Source: Patellaria atrata CBS 101060 | Taxonomy: Eukaryota; Ascomycota; Dothideomycetes; Patellariales; Patellariaceae | Assembly: GCA_010093705.1 (NCBI GenBank) | Contig: MU006103.1 | Coordinates: 1 to 64,000, forward strand | Length of the DNA stretch: 64,000 nt | Reading direction: 5' to 3' | In this document: in pieces, positions 9,818 to 21,388 of the stretch | How the letters are laid out: each line of letters begins with the position of its first letter | How positions within the stretch are numbered: the first letter of the stretch is position 1 | Position numbers and translations under genes: made by a program | Notes under the pieces: generated by a model | What the model saw: the letters and a program-made list of their open reading frames with translations, nothing else | The model's database searches: none | Told to the model about the DNA's origin: nothing

Positions 9818-12800
9818 CTATCTGGAACTCTTACTTCTCGTCTTCCTCCCCTGCTTCTCGCAGGCCGACATATCCAACCCGGCGTCCTCGAGGCCCTTCT
9901 TAAACCTCTCTCCAAGATCCGCATCATCCAGATCATCATCATCTCCAATAGATGATGACTTCTTCTCCGAACCCGTCGTATCCTCTGAGCTCTTACCATC
10001 CGTGGCCTTCCCACCGTTCATCTCCTCCAACATCATCTCCTCTACGAGCTTCAAGCCCTTATTCTCCACTTTCTCCCCTTCCTCCCCGGCAACCCGTTCA
10101 TCCAACACCAACTTGCTCTGCCCGAGCGCGAGGATCTTCTCCTCAATGGTGCCCCTCGTAATTAGCCTGACGACCTCAACGTCCCTGGTCTGACCGACCC
10201 TGTGCGCGCGATTCTCCGCCTGAATGTCGTCCTGAGGGTTAAAGCTCGAATCGAAGATGATGACCTTGTTCGCGCACGCAAGATTGATTCCAGCGCCGCC
10301 AGACTTCGTGGATAACATGAAGACGGGGATACTTTCATCTTCGTAAAAGGCATCGAACATATCCTGCCGTTCCGCCATCGCCGTCTGGCCATCCATGCGG
10401 AAAAACGGCATATCGATCGTCTCGAACACCTTCTCCAAAATATCCATGACCGTCGTGAACTGGCTGAATATGAGCGCCCTGTCGCCGTTCTTCTTGAACG
10501 TTTTCAGAAGCTCGACGAGCTTGGTTACCTTGCCGCTGTCCATCCACTCTTCGTTCTGGAGCTGATGGACCTCGAGGGAAGGGTAGCCGAGACACTGTTG
10601 GTGGATCGCGAAGTCGGAACTCCAAGTCATATCGTCGACCACCTCTTGAACTGTACGGTTTTCGCTACTCACGGCATCGTGCTTGAGGTACAGATTCGCG
10701 AGTTTCTTGAGCATCTTATCCGTATAAATCCTCCTAAACAATAATGGAGAAATCGACGCTTTCCGCAAATCCATGAGTACATTTGCGTGATCTTTCGTCG
10801 GTTTACCCTCTGCGCGATCACGGAGCGCCTGTTGTCCGACCCGGAAAGTCTCATCGTAAATCTCCTTCTGAGAGGGCGTGAGTTCGCAGTATTCGATGCG
10901 ACAGGTTTTCTTGGGAAGGTCTTTGAGGACCTGGTCTTTCTTGCGGCGGAGGACGAAGGGGGTCATCATTGATCTGGCGCGCTTGATGCGCTCGGCAGAG
11001 AGAAGGGCGGCGTGATCGGCGTCCGTGGTTTTGGCTTTGTGACGGAAGATGTAGGAGAGCTCTTCTTTACATTCTTCAAAGACATTGGGCATGATGAAGG
11101 CCAGCAACGAGGCGAGCTCTTGAAGGTTGTTCTGGAGTGGTGTGCCCGTGAGCAGGAGTCGAAACTCGGCATCGATTCTCATGAGCTCACGATAACGTTT
11201 AGTTTCGTTATTGCGGAGATAGTGGCCCTCATCGTAGACACATACGGTTGGCTTGAGCTTCTTTCTGAAGAACTTGTTATCCTCAGGTTTCCAGGCGATA
11301 TCATAAGTAGTAACCACAACGTTGATTTCGCCACGCTTCTCCTCCATGTCCGTGCGTTGCTCTTCTCGTTCTGCTTGTTTGCCGTAGTATGCAACCACAT
11401 TAAGGCTAGGAGAGAAGGTACTGAATTCTCGCATCCAGTTCTCTAAGGTCGAGCCGGGTACAATGACTAGATGAGGTCCAGAATGTCCGGTTTCCGCTAG
11501 GTGGGTGAGGAACGCAATGACCTGACAAGTCTTTCCAAGACCCATGTCGTCCGCAAGAATGCAACTGAGCCTCTTTGACCAGAGTAGGTTAAGCCAGTTC
11601 AAGCCGACAATCTGATAATCCTTCAACTGGATATTTTCTGCCATAGCAACGGGCTTTTGGATGAAGTGAGCCACCTTCAATCCACTCATACCCTCAGTTT
11701 CTGATGACGAGACCGGAGTCCCAATACCTGAATCATGAACTTCGTTGAGGTTTATTAATCCTAGTTCACCGTCCTTGGAGGCACCAAAGATATCCACACC
11801 CCATTTCTTCATTTCAGCTGCAAGTGGTTTACCCAACTGTTCGCAGCGAGACACAAGCCCATCCACTGCTTGATATCCGAGCCACATTTCCATGCAGACA
11901 TCGACGATCCTATCACCAAGAGGGCGCTTTGGTACATTCCTCCTCTTCTTCTTCTTATCATCTGTCGCAGGTGGATCGAGACTAATCTCCCTAACCCTAT
12001 CCAGCGACTTGAAAGGACGTCTGGAAAGAAATGCCTGAGCAATTTCCTTCGGTTGATTGGAAAGATCACAGAAGTCTCGTTCTGAGCAGGTGTTGAAGAA
12101 TTTGAGGAGACCGAGTTCAGCATCAGTATCTAACTCCTCCGGCGAAGGTTCAGAGGCGCTAGACACTGCCTCATCATCATCTGACGGGACAATGATCTGC
12201 TTTGATCGGATTGGAAGCTTTTGAGAAGGTGGCTTTCGAGGAGATGGATCCGGATCAGGTAGCGCAGAGAAGCCACGACGACCTTTACCAACTAGTCTAC
12301 GGCGGGTTTTAGGTTTCTGCGAAGATGATTCGGGAGAGGCAGATCGAATTGGGCTTGATCCAACTTTTATTGGGGCTTGGTTGAAACCGCGGATACCTTT
12401 CCCCGTATTTGCCCATTTGTCATGGATGTTCTTTGTGGTCTGTACACGTTGCTTGACGGACGATTTTTGTGCAATAGATGGCCGCCTTGGTTCCTCATCC
12501 AACAAAGTCAAATCGATGAGCTCAGTACTGCTTTCGGCCTCCAGTTGGCGATTGTCGACTTCAGTGATGTAAAATATAGCATCATTAATATTACCATGAT
12601 TCCTTGAAAGAGCATCGCGGAGAAATGTAAGAGGTTTGTGTGGATAGATTAACTTCATCCTCTTTACTTTCTGTTGGATCTCCCAATCAGGTATTTGCTC
12701 GAGATTGATATCCTGTACAGGTTGAGCTCTAGCCGGACCAGTCTGGCGTAATTGTTTCGCAGGCCGCGAAACGTTTCCATAAGCATTTGCCATGTCATCT

Positions 12801-13426
12801 CCAGGTCTCTTGCGAGGGTTCGGTTTGTTGTCCTGTGCGCCGTACGTCCACGACGACTTCATCGTATTGAAGTGTTCCCGATAATTTGTTGATGTAGATT
12901 GTACTCCACTAGAAAATTTTGTAGGTTTGATATTGGCATCGGCTCGACTCAATTCGTCTTCGCTCGTAGAGTAGTGTACGGGTGGATCATCAGAGAAGTC
13001 AGCATCGTTCGGTGCAGGTGAGGAATGTCTGACGCCCGGAGGTGGGCGATAAATCGTTCCGGGCGGGGCCATTGCCAGGCCAACGCTAGGTCTTACACCG
13101 GGTGACCTAGTAAAGGATTTTGTAAACGGTGAGGACGCAGCGACTTGTACAACCGGGGTCGATCTTCTAACATTTGGTGAAGCCAGTATCTGAGTAGGCT
13201 GTGTGATGTGGGTGGGTGGCGAAGAGATTTGCGATCTGAATTGGTTATTTGAGAGTCTTGACCCTTGATCAATTATTTGTGTAGGAATTGTATTATGCTG
13301 GTAGTCGTTGAAGAGATCGTCGCCTGAGTCGTCCTCAGACCGATAAGTAGTATTGCTGCCCATGGCGGGCTTGAATGGGGAGGAGTCGATAATTGGATCC
13401 AGAGAATGATAAGCTTGCCCGGGCAT
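9818..13426 (-). CDS. FUN30: SNF2-family chromatin remodelling ATPase, Fun30/SMARCAD1 type
   Basis: Single 1202-residue exon. In the family this nuclear ATPase moves and exchanges histones and helps silencing and DNA end resection. Visible parts: disordered Ser/Pro-rich N-terminus; a CUE-like helical segment at about 250-291 (VKRMKLIYPHKPLTFLRDAL), the diagnostic Fun30/SMARCAD1 feature; ELIDLTLLDEE at 302-312, which looks like a SUMO-interacting motif; a helix-hairpin-helix-like part at about 450-481; then the SNF2 helicase core, with Walker A DDMGLGKT at 626-633, DEGH at 732-735 in place of DEAH (normal for this subfamily), TGTPLQNN at 760-767, and the C-lobe ending in RAHRVGQTRDVEVVRL. Length matches fungal orthologues. 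It is head to head with VMA21. Start chosen as the first Met of the frame. Confidence 0.95.
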   Translation of the reverse strand: MPGQAYHSLDPIIDSSPFKPAMGSNTTYRSEDDSGDDLFNDYQHNTIPTQIIDQGSRLSNNQFRSQISSPPTHITQPTQILASPNVRRSTPVVQVAASSPFTKSFTRSPGVRPSVGLAMAPPGTIYRPPPGVRHSSPAPNDADFSDDPPVHYSTSEDELSRADANIKPTKFSSGVQSTSTNYREHFNTMKSSWTYGAQDNKPNPRKRPGDDMANAYGNVSRPAKQLRQTGPARAQPVQDINLEQIPDWEIQQKVKRMKLIYPHKPLTFLRDALSRNHGNINDAIFYITEVDNRQLEAESSTELIDLTLLDEEPRRPSIAQKSSVKQRVQTTKNIHDKWANTGKGIRGFNQAPIKVGSSPIRSASPESSSQKPKTRRRLVGKGRRGFSALPDPDPSPRKPPSQKLPIRSKQIIVPSDDDEAVSSASEPSPEELDTDAELGLLKFFNTCSERDFCDLSNQPKEIAQAFLSRRPFKSLDRVREISLDPPATDDKKKKRRNVPKRPLGDRIVDVCMEMWLGYQAVDGLVSRCEQLGKPLAAEMKKWGVDIFGASKDGELGLINLNEVHDSGIGTPVSSSETEGMSGLKVAHFIQKPVAMAENIQLKDYQIVGLNWLNLLWSKRLSCILADDMGLGKTCQVIAFLTHLAETGHSGPHLVIVPGSTLENWMREFSTFSPSLNVVAYYGKQAEREEQRTDMEEKRGEINVVVTTYDIAWKPEDNKFFRKKLKPTVCVYDEGHYLRNNETKRYRELMRIDAEFRLLLTGTPLQNNLQELASLLAFIMPNVFEECKEELSYIFRHKAKTTDADHAALLSAERIKRARSMMTPFVLRRKKDQVLKDLPKKTCRIEYCELTPSQKEIYDETFRVGQQALRDRAEGKPTKDHANVLMDLRKASISPLLFRRIYTDKMLKKLANLYLKHDAVSSENRTVQEVVDDMTWSSDFAIHQQCLGYPSLEVHQLQNEEWMDSGKVTKLVELLKTFKKNGDRALIFSQFTTVMDILEKVFETIDMPFFRMDGQTAMAERQDMFDAFYEDESIPVFMLSTKSGGAGINLACANKVIIFDSSFNPQDDIQAENRAHRVGQTRDVEVVRLITRGTIEEKILALGQSKLVLDERVAGEEGEKVENKGLKLVEEMMLEEMNGGKATDGKSSEDTTGSEKKSSSIGDDDDLDDADLGERFKKGLEDAGLDMSACEKQGRKTRSKSSR

Positions 13427-13866
13427 ATCTTGCTAGAGGCAGAGAGTATAAGAAACTTTGACAACATAGAGAGTCATTCAAGGGCGCGATACCTTATCGT
13501 TATTGGGGAGTCAACTGGGGATTTTTGAAAATCTACAGTAGGGAATCCAATGCTGGGAGAGTACACTTGAATCCGCGCGAAAGAGATGACGAGGTCTGTC
13601 TTCACATGTCTAAGGATCCTGAGAAGCACAGTTAAGGTTATAGGGTTTAGTGGTGGTGTAAAAATTTGTGTAGACTTCCTTTGGTGACAAACGAGGTTGG
13701 CTTGTGGAAGGTTTGAAAGTTTCTCGACGCGAAGTGGCGCGTTCTCGATTACACCAAAGCACGAGGTCTTTAAATCAATTAAACTTCTACTTTCAGCTAC
13801 TCTCTTTGTCTGGTTCCAATTTTACAAAACACAAATTTACTCAACAACAAAGACAGAGGTTTCAGC
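13427..13866. promoter_or_regulatory. Divergent promoter region FUN30-like / VMA21
   Basis: 440 bp separate the two start codons and point both ways. No gene in it. I cannot name a transcription-factor site with confidence. Confidence 0.5.
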
Positions 13867-14320
13867 ATGGCAAGGCCTGTCTTCACGGATGCAAAAATCA
13901 GTTCTTCTGTCAAAGAAGATCATGCAGCTCCTCCATCCAGGTCGTCCGAGAAGTCCAACATTACACCAGCCGTCCCCGCGTAAGGGGCCCACATTTACAA
14001 TAACTGTCTCATGTATCAAAATATTGACCAGCTTTATAGGCCCGTCATCTTCAAATTGCTCGCATTCACTTTTGCCATGATTACGTTGCCAATTGGTTCA
14101 TTCTTCTTTACTCGGGACTATGTCTTTAGAGGTCTGTGCTCAGTTAAACAAAGGAAAATATGGATGCAAAGGCTAACATTTGGAACTAGGAAACACTACG
14201 TTTGCGGGAGGCTTTGCTGCCATTATGGCAAATATGGTATTGATTGGGTATGTGATTGTGGCCATGAAGGAAGATCAATCCGATAGGATGGCCGAAGAGA
14301 AGCAAAGGAAGTCCAAGTAA
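13867..14320 (+). CDS. VMA21: Vacuolar ATPase assembly integral membrane protein VMA21
   Basis: Exons 13867-13979, 14040-14131 and 14190-14320 give 111 residues. Introns are 60 and 58 nt, GT-AG, the second with a GGCTAACAT branch site. Known role: an ER membrane chaperone that helps assemble the V0 sector of the vacuolar proton pump and escorts it to the Golgi. The sequence shows two membrane segments: PVIFKLLAFTFAMITLPIG starting about residue 39, and GGFAAIMANMVLIGYVIVAM about residue 75. The charged tail EEKQRKSK ends in a dilysine-like ER retrieval signal. The N-terminal 37 residues are polar and variable as usual. Length is typical (80-120). Confidence 0.93.
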
Positions 14321-14837
14321 GCGCTGTAAAAAGCCTTTCATGAATGTGTTCAATATCGCATCCGTGGTGGCGTCTGGCGTTAGGATATCAGGGTGTCTCA
14401 AATTATCATGTACGACTATGGATCGAGGATATTCTGTTCCTAAGATTCTACTCTACTGTGTAGTCAAGTCGTGCAAGCGAGCCTGTTTAACAAACTCGAA
14501 AAATTATGGGTTAATGTTAACCAGTAGCTACCGCAACTTTCATCTTCTGAAAGATAATGTCATCTTTCAAGCCAAATGACTGTGCCCATACATCACAACT
14601 TCGCTCGTACTAAGCCTCGTGCCATGATTCCATCTTCAACAGAACCTCGGAATGCAAAAGTATCACTAGAAGAGTTTCTTCTCTTGACATAGGACGCCAC
14701 AACACTTCAAACCGTAAGTCCATATCCGATCCCTTCACGAGCCCGACTCTATCGTATCATTCATTATGTGGTCCCAGTTGACCTTCCACCCGCATGCTTT
14801 AAAGAACGGACGCTCTAGCCGAGCAGGCCACAACTCC
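14321..14837. other. 3' flanks of two convergent genes
   Basis: Lies between the stops of VMA21 (plus) and the DUF2406 gene (minus). Only short chance frames; no domain or RNA gene recognised. Confidence 0.5.
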
Positions 14838-16479
14838 TTAGTCCTTGCTAAACCTCCGCTTGAACCAGCTTTTCCTCTTCTCGCTGGAAGCTGTCTGAAG
14901 TGGAGGTCTCTGCGATCCTTGGTTACCAGAGGAGTTTCCCAGCGGTTGAGGGCTTCCACCTCCTAACCTAATGGGAGCCTTCGGAGGTACTCTGGGAGGG
15001 CCCATGGTAGCTGCAGGGGCAAATGGAGGACTACTGTATTGCTGCTGCTGGAAAGGTCCGCTGCCACCACCAAAGCCTGGGTGCATACTCTGAGTTGGAT
15101 AAGCTCCTCCATCCTGGTTTCCGTACTCCTCCATAATAGGTTGATTGAATTGAATACCTCCAAAATTAGGCGCTCCACCAAAGCCGGTGAATCCATACTG
15201 CTCTCCTAGACCTGGCTTAGGAGCAGGGTTAACGCGATCGATAGAACTATTCTCGCTACTAGGATCGGTCGAATTTCCCCACGGTTCACTGTGGCTTCCT
15301 CCAGATTCACCGGTATTGACAGTGTCCCTGGATTGTTGATATCCATTACTTTCGTACGGCTGTTGCAATTGTTGCGGCTGTTGCGGCGGCTGCGGATAGC
15401 GCGAGGCCATTAGCTCCGGCTGAAGCCTCTGAGTGAACCGATTTCGAGACGGACCGGCAAGTGGTGGACCGAAGGGATCCCCATGACTATCCCGTGGACC
15501 GGGTGTGCGACTACCGGCGCCGTAATATCCTAATTGTGATGCTCGAGAGCCATGGTCGTTACCTAAATGGTGGGGTTGATGATCAGCATCGGGCTACCTG
15601 AATTGGACGGGAATGCCAAGACAAGGACACCACAACTGAGAATGGAACGCGCGTCATGGACACGAGCGGAAGAGATATGGAAATTTTCGATTCAGACACC
15701 AACAGCGGTATGTATGCTGTTGGCCATCTGTTCTTGAATACCTATAGTGCGCACCAGTGTAACAAGACCATATCGAGTAGCTCCAAGGAAGGTGAAGAAA
15801 TGTTTCAAAAATGAAAGTGTGCGACTGTACGACTTACCTGCATAGTAGCTGCTCCGACGGCTAGTAAATCCAGTAGGGACGTCTGGGGATGACTCTGTGC
15901 ATAATGTTAGCCCCAACTGTTGGGTCGTAGAAACGCTATCATGCATAGTGGTGTCTCGGTGTCCTACCTGATCTCATCATCATCGACTTTCTCTTGTATT
16001 CCCCGTCAATAGCTCTCTCAAAGGATCTGATGGTATCTAGTGGACGTTCCCATCGTGGGCGAGTGGGATTTGACAGGTCAGGCTCGGCTGATCAGATTTT
16101 ATCAGCGTTCATCCTGAGTGAAGAGTAATATGCGACTTACTGATCAAATTGCCATGGGCATCGGTATGCTGACACTCTCTGAGAGATCCTAGGGTCGACG
16201 CCTCAAGGGCAGCCGCCACTAAACGCAATTAGTAAACTCTACATCAGATTTCAACAAAAAGAGGATCACAATTGTTAGTTCACATAGAGACGACGTACCT
16301 GGTTGTGCTTCGTTCATAGCAGCATTGGGATTTGCCTTTGTGGTGTTGCTGAAATGGGTCCGTCTCTTCTCCTTTGGAGACTCTGTGAGATGTTCTTTAG
16401 GCGACTTTGAGGAATTGCTTTTCTCGCTCTTGAAACTAAAACCAGACTTCGAACGAGGTCGGTGCTCGGGTCGTTCCAT
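14838..16479 (-). CDS. DUF2406 family fungal protein
   Basis: Five exons on the minus strand: 16299-16479, 16141-16218, 15968-16087, 15838-15894 and 14838-15562, giving 386 residues in one frame. Introns are 80, 53, 73 and 275 nt. The conserved core spans exons 2-3: AAALEASTLGSLRECQHTD, then NPTRPRWERPLDTIRSFE and AIDGEYKRKS, the hallmark of the fungal DUF2406 family, whose molecular function is not known. The N-terminus is basic and Ser/Lys-rich (RPRSKSGFSFKSEKSNSSKS). The C-terminal 240 residues are low-complexity Gly/Gln/Pro-rich and end in a conserved-looking basic motif KRKSWFKRRFSKD. The start at 16479 was chosen because it begins the basic segment; the frame stays open to 16821, so a longer N-terminus is formally possible but looks unlike the family. 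Confidence 0.88.
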
Positions 16480-18368
16480 GACGGGCGTCACCCAAGTTTT
16501 GATCGCGACTGTTTTCGGGGAGCTTGCTGAGATAACGAATGCGCTCTGAGCTTCGTAAGAAAGGAGTTTATGCGACGCGGGTGCTGGTTCCGAGAGATTC
16601 CAAAAGATTACAGAAAGCGAGAGGCGCAAGTATGAGGAAATTGGTTGGGAGGAATGGGATGTTGCAAGGTGCGCCCGGGTGGTGTTTAGAGCGAAAGATG
16701 GTATCGGGTTAACCTCGCAGCTTGCGATGGTGATGAAATGCAATATGATAAGAAAAAATACGCTACAGCGAAGAAACAGAACGTTTGCCTGAGAGAATTT
16801 TCTAAAAGAGAAGACGGGCAAACGACAGTGATTTAGGAAGCAGGAACGATGGTGTATGGTGGCCCTAAGAAAGATGTTGAAACAAAACCTTCCATTATCT
16901 AACCAAGCATGTGCTGGATTTCTCCAGTAATCAATCGAACAGAGCTATGACAGAAACGTGAGGAGCTCCCCTTGCCGTGGGACCGTGCCAACCGCTTTTA
17001 ACAACGCAGTCAACGCTATCCCACCTAAAAGCGTCCAAGAGCTGTCTATACCCATGCATTTATCCCAGTTTTCTGTCCTTTATCGATCTGCTTAGAGTGT
17101 ATTCGATACGTGCATAAGGCCACAACGGCACAATCAGCTTTAGCCGTAGATCCCGACGTGTAGAAATTCCCCAAATTGGCCCTGTCTTCTGCAACCCCCC
17201 CATTATCAACGTTAAGATAGGGCGGTGATGCCTCCGCAGTCAATCCTGGGCGGGAGTTCAGTCTCCTCAAGATACTTCCTACGAGGTAATGACTTGTAAT
17301 TCTATACCGTTTGAGAAAAAAAGAATAAATCTTTCCGAAGTTCCCGACCACACAATACACTTGCTACAGACATGGAGTTTCACTTGGCCGAATAATAACC
17401 TGCTTTAATCCATGATCTGCGGAAACCGGCGGAGCGTAGAAAGTAGAAACCTATGCAACCACCATCACACCTTCCGATCATCAAACAACCCCGCTGCCAG
17501 ACGTGGTCGTCGTGGTTGATCGCCGGATAACTAGTTTTGGGTTCCCCTTTTGGTTACTGAGTGAGCTCACGAACTCAGCTCACTCGTTAGTATACAAAGC
17601 TTTATCACATCATTTTTAGAAGGTATATTATTTATAGAAATGTCATATATTGATCTATTTCCATATACGCTTTGAAGATACCTATTACACTATGCTACAT
17701 GTACAGATAATATAGGGAAATTAGACAGTGCTGCCGTGGACAACACAACCATACTTATTGCGAATAAAAATACCTATAATATCAACGAGTACTCAAGGGT
17801 TACACCACAGAAGGCCGTTGTTGATATATAAAATGGTTCACAGATGACATGGCGTAACTCACTACTTTTCTTCGAGTCTTATGGGCAATATCGCAGATAG
17901 CGACTTCAGTTCTGGCAGGTTTGGGGTTAGAAGTAGGCTGGGATGGTACAGGTCATGCATGCTGAATTGGGGGGGGTGAGTACCGTGGACGTTTTATTAG
18001 TAGTAGAGGCTTATTGGATTCGGAAACCGTTGTAATAAAATGTCTAGTCTCAATTATCAGCAATGATCAACTGTGGATGATGGGTTCAAATGGTATTGAA
18101 ATGTTGTGTTCATGAAAAAATTAGAGTTTGTTGCATGTTTTGGACATCATTGAACGTCTCAGGGTTAAAAAATTATAATCATATAAGAGGAGGGAAAAGA
18201 AAAGGGATTCGATTGGCTTACCTTGGTAGTCACAGTGATGAAGAAATGCGGAGGCACAACTTCACAAATCAACCAACCAGAATAAATGAGCATATCATAA
18301 TCTCTATTCGCCGTTTTATATCACGCCAATATGTGACAACACTACCATAATCATCGCAAGTCGTTAGT
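16480..18368. other. Long intergenic region, no gene supported
   Basis: About 1.9 kb between the 5' end of the DUF2406 gene and the 3' end of the P0 gene. Chance frames exist (for example 17046-17360 minus, 104 codons) but none has a domain, splice partner or natural composition. The part next to 16480 must hold the DUF2406 promoter. 17600-18200 looks AT-rich by eye. Confidence 0.5.
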
Positions 18369-19484
18369 TTAGTCGAATAGACCGAAACCCATATCCTCAT
18401 CTTCAGATTCTTCCTCTTCCTCCTTCTCCGGTTCGGCTTCTTTAGTGGGAGCCGCAGAGTCGCCGCCAGAGGTGCCAGCAGTTGGGCCAGAAGAGGCGTA
18501 CTTGTCGGGATTCTTGATGCGATCCTTGAGCTCCTCGATGCCTTCCCATTCATAGTCCGTTTCAACCGCAACTGCCAAGACCTTCTTGTAGGAATTGACA
18601 ACGGAATGGATAACGGACGGTAAAGTTGGGTAGTTGAGGGCTAATGAGACTGTTGCAATAGTTGCAATGGCGCTTGTAAAGGCCTTAAGGAGTTGGGACT
18701 CCTCAATATCCAAAACGGAAGCATCGAAAGTTTGACCATCATCGTAGATCTGAGAGATACCCATACCGTAGGTGAAGGGGGAACTACATATGTTAACGAA
18801 AGAGATTTGATAAAGTTAATATCACCGTACTTACATGTTCAACATGTTCAACAAGGTAGCTTCGGAAGCACCAACTTTGGATCCAGCTTCGACGAGTTTC
18901 AAGTCCGTGGTAATTTCGATAGTACCACGAGCAATCTTGGTGGGGACACCGAGAGCTTGGAAGAAGGATGTCTTTCCGGGTTCCATACCAGTGTTACCAG
19001 CGGGAACGTAGACATCTCCTGGAGCAACAGCACCAGCCCTGGCGGGAGCAGCGACACGGTTACTCAAGATTTTCTCACGAGTCTCCTTCAAGTCACCGTT
19101 GGTAAAGACGAAACCGACCTGTGTTGATGTATTAACAAATTTTTTTTATCGAACAGATTATTGAAGCGCATACATTGCCCTTGACGTGGGGAAGAAGACG
19201 TTCGTATTCAGGGAAATCGGGAATGAAGCCCTTGAGAGCACGGCGGACCTATTCGCCTCATGAATTAGCTTAAGATAGCCTTTTGGATGGAAAGAGATTG
19301 TGTATCATACCATAGTGTTCTTTCCCATCAAAACCACACCTTCTCCACGAAGGGATTGACGGATTTCGTGCATCTGCTGAGAGCTGACATTGTCCACGGT
19401 GACGATGAAGATGGACTTGTACTCCTCAAGGAGTCCCTTGAGCTTGCCGAAATAGGCCTCTTTGTTTGCTGTCTTGCCCCCCAT
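18369..19484 (-). CDS. RPP0: 60S acidic ribosomal protein P0
   Basis: Exons 19311-19484, 19174-19248, 18835-19118 and 18369-18783 give 315 residues. Introns are 62, 55 and 51 nt. P0 anchors the ribosomal stalk: its N-terminal domain binds 25S rRNA at the GTPase centre, and its C-terminal region binds the P1/P2 dimers. Visible: the L10-like N-terminus ([20 protein letters not shown], then [21 protein letters not shown]), the middle insert, the P1/P2-binding helices, an Ala/Gly/Glu hinge and the conserved acidic tail ending [11 protein letters not shown], the universal P-protein C-terminus that recruits translation factors. Length is typical (about 312). Head to head with the RPC25 gene, 309 bp apart. 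Confidence 0.97.
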
Positions 19485-19793
19485 ATCTTCTGATGAGAAT
19501 ATAGGATGTTTAAGGTCAAGACTTAAGTTTTGATTAGTTTATGGTGTAATTGATGAGGTTGAAGCTTTCCGAGAAGTCGGATTTCAATTGTGGGAGACTG
19601 GCACAAGCGAGCACGCTAGCCGATTTTCTGCAGGGGTCAGTCAGGAACGTCACCTCCAGGTTTTCCCTTTGACTGGAAATGGGACCTGTATAATTCTTTC
19701 AACTTTCCCAGAATATTCATTGCGAAAGTCAAAAGTAATCTTTTCTATTACTTAAATCTCAACGTTGAGGAGCATGAATTTAATCGATTCAAA
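19485..19793. promoter_or_regulatory. Divergent promoter region RPP0 / RPC25
   Basis: 309 bp between the start codons of a ribosomal protein gene and an RNA polymerase III subunit gene. The arrangement would allow shared control of two growth-linked genes. No specific motif is claimed. Confidence 0.5.
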
Positions 19794-20709
19794 ATGTTTG
19801 TCCTTGTAAGCGTACGTCCTATGAGTAATACCATTCTATCACTGATATAGAAATAGACTGAGATATCAGACTTGATCCCGATATACCCAAACCAATTCAG
19901 ACTTCTACAAGATGCTCAATCTCTTAGAGATAACATTAATGAAAAATATGCCGATAAAGTTCTTCCCGGAGCAGGGTTCTGTATATGCCTTAAGGACATT
20001 ATCGAGCATTCTGAAGGTCGCATTAGTCACGGAACTGGTGTTGTATATGTAAACGGTACGTCAACATATGTAAAAACGCTTAGTATTGAATAGGAACTAA
20101 TTTTCCAAAGTCAAGTTTACTCTACTTATCTTTCGACCTTCTAGAGGTGAGATAATGCAAGGGCAGATTCGAGATAACAATCCAGAGGGAATACGGAGTA
20201 CTGCTTCCAAAACCACGACATGCTTATTAGATATAGTGCTAATTTATGAGCAGTACACGTTCATTTCTTTGATGATATTTGGGTACCAGGCCCATCCAAT
20301 CTTTTCGAAAACACTAAATTGTTCGTCCCTTACCCCTATTCTACCTCTGACCACTAATGTTGTATTGATCTTGGTTAGTAATACGGCTGAACAAGTCTGG
20401 GTATGGACAACAGATGATGGCACAGAGCTTTTTTTCGACAATCATGAGATAGTATTACTTCGAATTGAAGACGAACAATGGCATGATCAGACACCGCAGC
20501 AACCTAATGTATTAGGTGATATAGAAGAATCAGAGGAAGTGCCCCCATATATTCTTACTGTAAGTCTTCAGATACCGTAATTGAACATAAACTTACTAAT
20601 CAAGCAGGCATCGATGGCTCAAGCAGGCCTTGGTCCAACCGTATGGTGGGGTGGAGAGGAAGAAGTGGGAGGAGAAGAGCCATCAGAAGCTGGGATGAAC
20701 GCTACGTAG
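19794..20709 (+). CDS. RPC25: DNA-directed RNA polymerase III subunit RPC25/RPC8 (Rpb7-like)
   Basis: Six exons: 19794-19805, 19857-20055, 20111-20197, 20254-20320, 20379-20559 and 20608-20709, giving 215 residues. All introns are 48-58 nt; several carry a CTAAT-type branch site, and the fourth starts GTTCGT. Role: Rpb7-like stalk subunit of RNA polymerase III, pairs with RPC17 and acts in initiation. Evidence: MFVLTEISDLIPIYPNQF at the start, KYADKVLPGAGFCICLKDI, GRISHGTGVVYVN, FRPSRGEIMQGQI, then the OB/S1 part (VHFFDDIWVP, EQVWVWTTDDGTELFFD) and an acidic, Gly-rich tail. Length matches yeast Rpc25 (212). The third and fourth introns are inferred from family alignment in memory, so their exact ends are slightly less sure. 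Confidence 0.93.
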
Positions 20710-21388
20710 GATTTTGCTATACATGCGCCGTCCGAACTGAAACCAGGGATTTGGCCTCTCTCATATTCAAAATGATATTCAGAATCTCATGAAGTTGCCT
20801 AAGAACCGTCCTTGGGTAGGGGCGAGACTTGCTAATAGGCGTTCAAGTCACTGCGATACATTAATAAGCATATCAAATCGTTCACTATACCGGGTTTTTA
20901 CTATGTCCATCCTATTATGTCATTCTCACTTACAAGAGTACTTGCGTTATGTCTGCTTTCATTTAAATCGAACTTCACTACGTTTTCCGCCTTCAGCATA
21001 TCACGCCTTCACTATTTCCATGCCCGCTATCGGGCAACAAACCCCTAAACTGAAAACGACCTGCAGGGTACGCGCCATAATCTGCTCGCTTTGGAAAGGT
21101 GCCTGCGTCCGTTTGTATTTTGATACACGTCGCATTTGGCGCAACTCTCGACCCCACCGCGTCCACTATTTCTTGAACATCCGCCAACCTCTCTCCAACT
21201 CTCTTCATCCAAACATCAACAACTCAAAACTCTTACGTAAATTCTAATACCACTATAAGTGATGTAAGCAACTAATCATTTTTACTATCCCTCATATTCA
21301 CTACACGCGCCATACCAAGCAGCTGGCATTTCATGCACCGCGTTCCTCACATCCATTGAGAGTCTAGTCTAATTCCGATTGTAGCATC
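20710..21388. other. Upstream region of the Myb-like gene
   Basis: About 680 bp; a 152-codon frame at 20789-21247 has no domain and an unnatural composition, so I treat it as chance. Probably promoter and 5' leader of the next gene. Confidence 0.45.

Noticed and set aside
17046-17360. 104-codon minus frame
   Set aside because: No domain and no neighbouring exons; likely chance in a long intergenic region.
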